Origin: Candidatus Magasanikiibacteriota bacterium
GTDB taxonomy: Bacteria; Patescibacteriota; Patescibacteriia; Magasanikbacterales; GWA2-37-8
Direction of reading: 5' to 3'
DNA length: 6,876 bases
NCBI GenBank assembly: GCA_903853785.1
Contig: CAINUM010000056.1
Location: 1-6,876 of the forward strand
The notes under the pieces were generated by a model, which was given only the letters and a program-made list of their open reading frames with translations, was not told the origin of the DNA and did no database searches. Of the stretch, positions 1 to 5,355 are shown one piece after another. A program made the position numbers and the translations under genes. Position 1 is the stretch's first letter, and every line of letters starts with the position of its first letter.

Positions 1-1
1 A

Positions 2-133
2 ATTATTGAGTGGTTGAGAATACTACCGGGGATGAACAAATTTTTTATCGAACAAGAAGCGAAAATAAAAACTGATTTAATCCTTGAATTACACAAAAAA
101 CAAACTGAAAAAGATATAAATAAAATTTTATAA
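2..133 (+). CDS. C-terminal end of an unrecognised protein (5' partial)
   Basis: An open frame enters from the left edge and ends at TAA (131-133), giving 43 visible residues that finish in a Lys/Glu/Gln-rich amphipathic tail (about residues 16-43, with KIKTDLILEL and KKQTEKDINKIL). I do not recognise the family and no domain can be named from this fragment. An in-frame ATG at 32 could in principle start a 33-residue peptide, but the frame is open to the edge and has no ribosome-binding site before that ATG, so a truncated longer gene is the simpler reading. Its stop lies 8 bases before the next start, so it is probably the upstream member of the same transcript as the ATPase and dnaX. Confidence 0.55.
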   Translation: MIEWLRILPGMNKFFIEQEAKIKTDLILELHKKQTEKDINKIL

Positions 134-141
134 ATTATAAA

Positions 142-2700
142 ATGGACTTTGCCAACCTTTTCAACTATCTTGCACAAATGATCGCCACTGCTATTGCCCA
201 ACCAATATTTTTGGCGATTTTTCTTTTTGTTTTTGGCTGGGTAATATTAATCGCACTATTATTCATCATTCGTGCAGTTCTTCATGCCAAAAGCCATGAA
301 AACAAAGCTTTTCATAAATCAGTCTTGTTGGTTCGTGTTCCAAAAGATAAAAAAAGCGAAGGTAGTCAGGGTCAATCACAAGAACAAACAATCAACCAAA
401 CTCGCGAATGTATTGCCACAGCCGAGACGATGTTTTCATCAATAGCTGGGTTGAAATCTGACAAAGGACTATACAAATGGTTCTATGGTCGAAATGACCA
501 CATTGCTTTTGAAATAGTTGTACGTGCCGGTACAATATCATTTTATGTTACGGTTCCAAATCGCTGGAAGGAATTTGTAGAACAACAAATTCACGCTCAA
601 TATCCTCACGCTGAAATCACTCCGGAAACTGATTACAATATATTTAAACCTACCAGTCATATAGTTGGTGCTTATTTATTTTTAAAAAACCGATCAGCTT
701 TTCCTTTGAAAACTTATAAAAAAATGGATAGCGATCCCTTAGTGGCAATTTTAAATCCACTTAGTAAAATGTCGGAAAACGATGGGGCGCTAATTCAATT
801 TGTAGTTCGCCCTGCATCCAGTCATTGGCGTAAACAAGGTGTACATATGATCCGCGATATTCGCGAAGGTCAAAAATTTGAATATGTTGCCAATCGCAGC
901 GCCTTTGTTCGCTCATTTGTAAAATTATCGAAAGTTTTATTTCCTAAAAGTAAAGACCCGGCCAAACAAAGTCATACTACAGAATACCATTTAACTCAGA
1001 TGGAAGAAGAGATGGTAAAAAGCATGGAAGAAAAAATTTCTCATGGTGGATTAGAAATTACCATTCGCATGGTTAGTTCGGCAGATAGCAAAACTACTGC
1101 TCAGTTGAATTTGGAAAACATGGTCAATTCATTTAGTCAGTACAATATCTATCGATACGGTAATTCTTTTGGGGCAGCAGTACCTCGCAAACAAGACCAA
1201 CTTATCCGCGATTCTATTTTCCGTTCCATGGACACAAAACGTTACATGGTAGTAAATACTGAAGAAGTGGCTGGTCTCTGGCACTTACCTGTTCCAAATA
1301 CCGAAACACCACATATCAATTGGTTGGGAGCCCGTAAAGCCCCACCTCCTGTCAACATGCCGACCGAAGGTATCATTTTGGGTCGCACATTATATCGCGG
1401 CGAAGAAACAGTGGTACGCATGACTCGCGACGATCGCCGCCGCCATCTATATACAATCGGAAAATCTGGTAGTGGTAAATCTGTTTTCATTCAAAATTTG
1501 GCTATTCAAGATGTTCAAAACGGTGAAGGTATTTGTGTGATCGATCCCCACGGAGATTTTGCTGAATATGTTTTACAACATGTACCAAAGGAACGTGCTG
1601 ATGATGTGATTTATTTCAATCCATCGGACACTGATCGTCCAATAGGATTAAACATGCTTGAGGTCAAAACCGAAGGACAAAAAGATTTTGCTACTCAGGA
1701 AATGATTGCTATTTTTTATAAAATGGTTACTGATCCATCAATGATCGGCCCGATGTTTGAACATCAAATGCGCAACGTAATGTTGACTCTGATGTCAAAC
1801 TTAGAAAATCCAGGTACGATCGCTGAGGTTCCGCGTATGTTTACCGACGACTCTTATGTAGCCAAATGGAAAAAGACTTTGAAAGATCCAGTGGTATTAG
1901 CTTTCTGGGAAAAAGAAATGGCCAAAACTTCAGACTTTCACAAATCTGAAATGCTTGGTTATTTAATTTCTAAAGTGGGTCGTTTTACTGAAAATGCCAT
2001 GGTTAGAAATATTATCGGTCAAAGTCATTCTGGCTTCAACTTCCGCGAAGTGATGGATCAAAAGAAAATTTTAATTGTAAATTTGGCCAAAGGTTTAACC
2101 GGTGAAATCAACTCCAATTTATTGGGTATGATCATTGTGTCCAAACTTCAGATGGCTGCTCTTGAACGCGCTTCCCTATCTGAAGAAAAACGTAACGATT
2201 TCTATTTATATATTGATGAGTTCCAAAACTTTATTACCGATTCAATCGCTACGATTTTATCTGAGGCGCGTAAATATCGTTTAGAATTGGTGATTGCGCA
2301 TCAGTATATGAAACAACTCGAAGATAACAAAGGTAAGTCTACCGTTCGTGATGCCGTGCTTGGTAACGCAGGCACATTGGTATCTTTCCGTATCGGTGTG
2401 GAAGATGCTGATATTTTACAAAAAGAATTTGCACCAGTATTTTCTGCTTATGATTTGGTAAACGTTGAACAATATACTGCATATATTAAATTACTGATAA
2501 ACAATACTGCAGCTAAACCGTTTAGCATGATGACTTATCCTCCAAAATCTGGAAACAAAGAATTAGCCGAAGCTATAAAAGAATTGTCTCGTCTAAAATA
2601 CGGTCGACCTCGTGAAATTGTTGAAGCAGAGATTATGGAACGTTCCGCACTTGGAGTTCCGATGGCCGCAAATATAGATTTAAGTGAAGCAACATTATAA
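142..2700 (+). CDS. Membrane-anchored VirD4/TraG-HerA-type DNA-translocase ATPase
   Basis: 852 residues. A strongly hydrophobic segment at about residues 21-47 predicts an N-terminal membrane anchor with the bulk in the cytoplasm. Residues about 60-400 form a non-ATPase region that ends in an NTEEVAGLWHLP motif (372-383) just before the motor domain. The motor has Walker A GKSGSGKS (440-447), a strand-loop VIDPHGD (466-472), a Walker B with LYIDEFQNF (689-697), and AHQY (719-722), whose Gln721 matches the sensor position of VirD4/FtsK-like ATPases. In this superfamily, hexameric motors pump or recruit DNA at the membrane (conjugative coupling proteins, HerA-like translocases). A DNA-handling role is inferred; the substrate is unknown. 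ATG 142 is the first Met of the frame and directly precedes the hydrophobic segment; no Shine-Dalgarno is visible. No relaxase or VirB-like genes are seen nearby. The next gene, dnaX, starts 6 bases after the stop. CPR genomes often annotate such proteins as type IV secretion DNA-binding domain proteins. The superfamily is secure; the exact function is not. Confidence 0.88.
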   Translation: MDFANLFNYLAQMIATAIAQPIFLAIFLFVFGWVILIALLFIIRAVLHAKSHENKAFHKSVLLVRVPKDKKSEGSQGQSQEQTINQTRECIATAETMFSSIAGLKSDKGLYKWFYGRNDHIAFEIVVRAGTISFYVTVPNRWKEFVEQQIHAQYPHAEITPETDYNIFKPTSHIVGAYLFLKNRSAFPLKTYKKMDSDPLVAILNPLSKMSENDGALIQFVVRPASSHWRKQGVHMIRDIREGQKFEYVANRSAFVRSFVKLSKVLFPKSKDPAKQSHTTEYHLTQMEEEMVKSMEEKISHGGLEITIRMVSSADSKTTAQLNLENMVNSFSQYNIYRYGNSFGAAVPRKQDQLIRDSIFRSMDTKRYMVVNTEEVAGLWHLPVPNTETPHINWLGARKAPPPVNMPTEGIILGRTLYRGEETVVRMTRDDRRRHLYTIGKSGSGKSVFIQNLAIQDVQNGEGICVIDPHGDFAEYVLQHVPKERADDVIYFNPSDTDRPIGLNMLEVKTEGQKDFATQEMIAIFYKMVTDPSMIGPMFEHQMRNVMLTLMSNLENPGTIAEVPRMFTDDSYVAKWKKTLKDPVVLAFWEKEMAKTSDFHKSEMLGYLISKVGRFTENAMVRNIIGQSHSGFNFREVMDQKKILIVNLAKGLTGEINSNLLGMIIVSKLQMAALERASLSEEKRNDFYLYIDEFQNFITDSIATILSEARKYRLELVIAHQYMKQLEDNKGKSTVRDAVLGNAGTLVSFRIGVEDADILQKEFAPVFSAYDLVNVEQYTAYIKLLINNTAAKPFSMMTYPPKSGNKELAEAIKELSRLKYGRPREIVEAEIMERSALGVPMAANIDLSEATL

Positions 2701-2706
2701 AAAATT

Positions 2707-4311
2707 ATGTCAACACTATACCGAAAATACCGACCGCAAGTTTTCGCTGACATACATGATCAGGAATATATCGTCAAAACTATTACTAATGAAATTGCTG
2801 GCAACAAGATAGCTCACGCTTATCTTTTTACTGGGCCTCGCGGAGTAGGCAAAACTACTATTGCTCGTCTTTTGGCAAAATCATTAAATTGTAAAAATCA
2901 CAAAGATGGTGAATTCGAGCCATGCAACGAATGCCATTCGTGTCAGGAAATCACTCTAGGACGCAATATTGACGTCATAGAGATCGATGCCGCCTCTCAC
3001 ACCGGTGTTGATAACGTCCGTGAAAACATCATCGAAAACGCTCAATTTAAACCAACTCAATCTAAATACAAAATCTTTATTATCGACGAGGTACACATGC
3101 TTTCGACGAGTGCCTTTAATGCTCTTTTAAAAACGATTGAAGAACCTCCAGCTCACGTCGTATTTATCTTAGCGACTACCGAATTACAAAAACTTCCCGC
3201 AACAATCATTTCACGTTGCCAGCGTTTTGCCTTTAAAAAAATTACACGTGAAGGCATGTTACAAAAACTTGAAAGTATTTGTAAACAAGAAAAAATTAAA
3301 GTTGAAAAATCTGTAATAGAAAAAATTATTAATAAAAGTGAAGGAGGCATGAGAGACGCCGAGAGTTTGCTTGGTCAAATTTTAACTTTAAACTTAAAAG
3401 AAATTTCGGACGCAGACATTGCCGCCATCCTCCCCTCTTCAGATCTAAATTCAGTTATTGCGTTTGTTGAATTTATTGCTGAGCTTGATACTAAGGAAGC
3501 GATCGCACACATAAACCAAATTGCAAATCAAGGTATCAATCTCGAACAATTTATTTTAGATTTGATCGACATATTACGTCAAACTATGATCGCTCAAACA
3601 GGGTTTGACATTACTTCCACAATCAATGCCGATAAAGAAACCATTGCTAAAATTAAAAAATTATCTGAAAAATTCAATTCTTCAAAAATCGTTGCAATGA
3701 TCGAGTCGGCCGTAAACCGTAAACGAGAAATCAAACAATCACCTATTCCTCAATTACCTCTTGAACTATTTGCTGTACAATTTAGTTCTGGTGAAAATAT
3801 TATCAATATTTTACCAAATACGGAAAATAAAAAAACCATATCAGAGGTAAGACCGATGGAAAAAAAAACTGATACCACTGTCGTAAATAATATTGAAATA
3901 ACAACAATTGTCGAGGAATCAAAACCCAAAAACATTGTTGAAACAATAAAAACTGCCATCGGAAATCTGACTCACAACACTCCACCAAAAACATCGCTAG
4001 AAGAAATAAAAACAAAATGGGAGCAGATCGTATCTGGATTATCTCAAAAAATCCCTTCGCTTACTTTTGTTCTCCGAAATTGTAACTTAACTAGTTTAGA
4101 CGAAACTGGGTTAAATATTACTTTTCAATTTTCTATTCACAAAGATAAGATCGACGAAGCCAAAACTAAAAAAAGTTTAGAAGACGAAATTGAGAAAATT
4201 CTTGGCGAACGAATCCGAGTTATCTGCAATGTAAAAACTGCAGAAATTGCCAATACCAATGACGTTGAATTAAATAATCTAGCGGCAGAATTTGGCGGTG
4301 AACTTATTTAA
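2707..4311 (+). CDS. dnaX: DNA polymerase III subunit tau/gamma (clamp loader ATPase)
   Basis: 534 residues with the classic DnaX opening LYRKYRPQVF. The clamp-loader AAA+ core shows Walker A GPRGVGKT (43-50), a zinc module with Cys62, Cys73, Cys76 and Cys79, Walker B IIDEVHML (125-132), and the sensor/arginine-finger motif SRC (169-171). The helical collar (domain III) ends near PLELFAVQ (351-358). A short, Lys/Thr/Ile-rich linker (about 361-428) is followed by a folded C-terminal domain (about 430-517, starting near Trp438) that resembles the polymerase-alpha-binding domain V. The protein loads the sliding clamp and, in the tau form, couples polymerase cores at the fork. It is shorter than E. 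coli tau (643 residues), mainly in the linker. All catalytic residues are present. A run of nine A's falls in codons 385-388, just past domain III, and could yield a gamma form of about 388 residues. The start lies 6 bases after the ATPase stop, and the next gene begins 5 bases after this one. The usual partners ybaB and recR do not follow. Confidence 0.97.
   Translation: MSTLYRKYRPQVFADIHDQEYIVKTITNEIAGNKIAHAYLFTGPRGVGKTTIARLLAKSLNCKNHKDGEFEPCNECHSCQEITLGRNIDVIEIDAASHTGVDNVRENIIENAQFKPTQSKYKIFIIDEVHMLSTSAFNALLKTIEEPPAHVVFILATTELQKLPATIISRCQRFAFKKITREGMLQKLESICKQEKIKVEKSVIEKIINKSEGGMRDAESLLGQILTLNLKEISDADIAAILPSSDLNSVIAFVEFIAELDTKEAIAHINQIANQGINLEQFILDLIDILRQTMIAQTGFDITSTINADKETIAKIKKLSEKFNSSKIVAMIESAVNRKREIKQSPIPQLPLELFAVQFSSGENIINILPNTENKKTISEVRPMEKKTDTTVVNNIEITTIVEESKPKNIVETIKTAIGNLTHNTPPKTSLEEIKTKWEQIVSGLSQKIPSLTFVLRNCNLTSLDETGLNITFQFSIHKDKIDEAKTKKSLEDEIEKILGERIRVICNVKTAEIANTNDVELNNLAAEFGGELI
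3844..3872 (+). promoter_or_regulatory. Candidate programmed slippage site in dnaX (A9 run with nearby TGA)
   Basis: Nine consecutive A's at 3860-3868 contain the in-frame heptamer A AAA AAA (3861-3867). A -1 ribosomal shift, or transcription with one extra A, would read AAC and then TGA at 3870-3872, ending the protein at about residue 388. Loss of one A would read six or seven more codons and stop at the TAA at 3884-3886. An SD-like GAGGT (3844-3848) lies 12 bases before the heptamer, similar to the stimulator upstream of the E. coli dnaX shift site. I see no convincing stimulatory hairpin downstream. The tract, stops and spacing are seen directly; slippage itself is inferred by analogy with E. 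coli and Thermus dnaX. Confidence 0.5.
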
Positions 4312-4316
4312 CTTTT

Positions 4317-5144
4317 ATGTTTAAAAAAACATTATTTTTATTTGTATTTATTTGTTTACTGTTTTCTTACACTTCTGTATTAGCCGCCGAACAAAGTATG
4401 CTTTTAAAAGTTCCGTTTACCTCTGAAATTCCAAATGGTAGTTGGGCCAAACCATGGAATAACGCCTGCGAAGAAGCCAGCATCGTCATGGTAAAGGGTT
4501 ATTATTTTGGATATGAAGCAACTACGAAACAAATCGCTATGGCAGACATGTCTCCATTGTTTAAAATTGAAGATAAAATTTTTGGTAGTAACGCTGACAC
4601 TGACGCAACCCGTACAGCTAAATTAATAAATGAATATACTGATTTTTCCGCTGTCATAGTGACCAATCCAAATCTAGACGATATAAAAAATGAAATCGCT
4701 CAAGGACGTCCAGTGATTGCAATGCTTTATGCAAAAAATTTGGTAAACCCAAACCACCGTTGGAGAGTTGGTGGATCATATTATCATGTATTAGTGCTTG
4801 TGGGTTTTGATGATAAAACTAATGAATTTATTACCAATGATAGTGGCGATCCTGCAACTGGAGGTGGATATAAATATTCTTATGATGTAATTATGTCAGG
4901 ACTCCATGATTTTAACCACAAAACCAAACGCGCTGACGGACCACCTAGAGTTTTGTTTACCGATTCAAAAGTCTTGTTTAAAGCCAAAAATAGTCCAATG
5001 GTTTATTTGATAAAACACGACGTCAAATACCACATAACCTCTTCTGCTGTATTCAAACAAAAAGGATGGCAGTGGAATAAAATTCATATTGTGGAACAAA
5101 AAAGATTGGATAATTTAAAGACTGGCGATCCAATATCTGCTTGA
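4317..5144 (+). CDS. Secreted peptidase C39-like protein with C-terminal surface-type repeat
   Basis: 275 residues. A signal peptide is clear: KK at 3-4, a hydrophobic core (5-16), and a likely cleavage site after Ala23 or Ala24 (SVLAAEQ). The mature part opens with VPFTSEIP, followed by NACEEAS with the candidate nucleophile Cys51; the candidate catalytic His157 lies in YYHVLVLVGFDD, and NDSGDP (174-179) can supply the third residue. This matches the C39-like (papain-fold) family commonly seen in CPR genomes with a CEEAS motif. No Gln sits in the six residues before Cys51, where C39 peptidases usually carry the oxyanion-hole Gln, so activity is not assured. Residues about 219-275 form a separate module (SPMVYLIKHDVKYHI, then GWQWNKIHIV) like the vYLI-type repeats found at the ends of some exported bacterial proteins. 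The substrate is unknown; an extracytoplasmic peptidase or peptide-bond hydrolase is the inference. It starts 5 bases after dnaX, so it is probably cotranscribed. The TGA stop overlaps the next promoter's -35 box. Confidence 0.85.
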   Translation: MFKKTLFLFVFICLLFSYTSVLAAEQSMLLKVPFTSEIPNGSWAKPWNNACEEASIVMVKGYYFGYEATTKQIAMADMSPLFKIEDKIFGSNADTDATRTAKLINEYTDFSAVIVTNPNLDDIKNEIAQGRPVIAMLYAKNLVNPNHRWRVGGSYYHVLVLVGFDDKTNEFITNDSGDPATGGGYKYSYDVIMSGLHDFNHKTKRADGPPRVLFTDSKVLFKAKNSPMVYLIKHDVKYHITSSAVFKQKGWQWNKIHIVEQKRLDNLKTGDPISA

Positions 5145-5169
5145 CAATAGGCTAAAAATGTAGTTAAAT
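5141..5169 (+). promoter_or_regulatory. Sigma-70-type promoter for tRNA-Gln
   Basis: A perfect -35 box TTGACA (5141-5146) is followed by a 17-base spacer and a -10 box TTAAAT (5164-5169, 4 of 6 matches to TATAAT). The predicted start near 5176 leaves a leader of roughly 14 bases before the mature tRNA. The -35 box overlaps the TGA stop of the upstream gene. No terminator separates that gene from the tRNA, so read-through from the upstream operon may also contribute. Confidence 0.7.
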
Positions 5170-5189
5170 TGCAGGTGTTATTACCATAT

Positions 5190-5260
5190 TCCGAGATCGT
5201 CTAATGGTAGGACAGTAGCCTCTGAAGCTGCCTATCATGGTTCGAATCCATGTCTCGGAA
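5190..5260 (+). tRNA. tRNA-Gln (anticodon CUG)
   Basis: A full cloverleaf folds by hand. The acceptor stem TCCGAGA (5190-5196) pairs with TCTCGGA (5253-5259). The D stem is GTCT/GGAC with a 7-base loop AATGGTA. The anticodon stem GTAGC/GCTGC carries loop CTCTGAA with anticodon CTG at 5222-5224. The variable loop is 4 bases, and the T stem CATGG/CCATG carries loop TTCGAAT. The anticodon reads CAG glutamine codons. The first pair is U1-A72, a known feature of bacterial tRNA-Gln and a recognition element for the GatCAB transamidation route. The discriminator base is A (5260), not the G73 of E. coli. The 3' CCA is not encoded (CAAACC follows) and must be added by a nucleotidyltransferase. Confidence 0.96.
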
Positions 5261-5266
5261 CAAACC

Positions 5267-5292
5267 AAAACCCCTAATTATATAGGGGTTTT
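5267..5292 (+). terminator. Intrinsic terminator after tRNA-Gln
   Basis: A perfect 10-bp inverted repeat, AAAACCCCTA (5267-5276) and TAGGGGTTTT (5283-5292), encloses a 6-base loop ATTATA. The four T's closing the stem run into TTTTATTATAT. It lies 6 bases after the tRNA. As no other hairpin follows the C39-like gene, it probably ends both the tRNA transcript and the long upstream operon. The A-rich left arm means it could also act on the other strand, but no reverse-strand gene is present. Confidence 0.88.
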
Positions 5293-5298
5293 ATTATA

Positions 5299-5327
5299 TA
5301 GAAATTTTAGGTAACATGATGTATAAT
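5299..5327 (+). promoter_or_regulatory. Sigma-70-type promoter for the amino-acid permease
   Basis: A perfect -10 box TATAAT (5322-5327) has a -35-like TAGAAA (5299-5304, 4 of 6 matches to TTGACA) 17 bases upstream. The predicted start near 5334 gives a short leader of about 22 bases before ATG 5356. The leader has no Shine-Dalgarno sequence and no obvious hairpin or operator. The position right after a terminator supports a new transcription unit. Confidence 0.65.
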
Positions 5328-5355
5328 AATTGGGTTAGTAAAATCTTTTTCAAAT

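Noticed and set aside
142..2700. Calling the 852-residue ATPase a chromosome-segregation FtsK
   Set aside because: It has one N-terminal hydrophobic segment, not four, and no C-terminal gamma-like DNA-reading domain is apparent. Its DPHGD and DEFQNF motifs fit VirD4/TraG-HerA-like ATPases better.
4317..4388. Lipoprotein signal at Cys13 of the C39-like protein
   Set aside because: The residues before Cys13 (VFI) do not fit a lipobox, and the Cys is in the middle of the hydrophobic core. Cleavage after Ala23/Ala24 is a better fit.
5142..5152. Use of UGA as glycine (code 25), with the C39-like gene reading through TGA to the nearby TAG
   Set aside because: No in-frame TGA occurs in any of the long genes, including the 507 visible codons of the permease, and glycine is encoded by GGN throughout. 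TGA is best read as a stop, which also matters for the dnaX slippage reading.
5145..5355. Riboswitch, T-box or other structured leader between the C39-like gene and the permease
   Set aside because: The space is filled by the tRNA promoter, the tRNA, its terminator and a short permease promoter. The permease leader of about 22 bases is too short for a riboswitch, and the hairpin at 5267-5292 is explained as the tRNA terminator.
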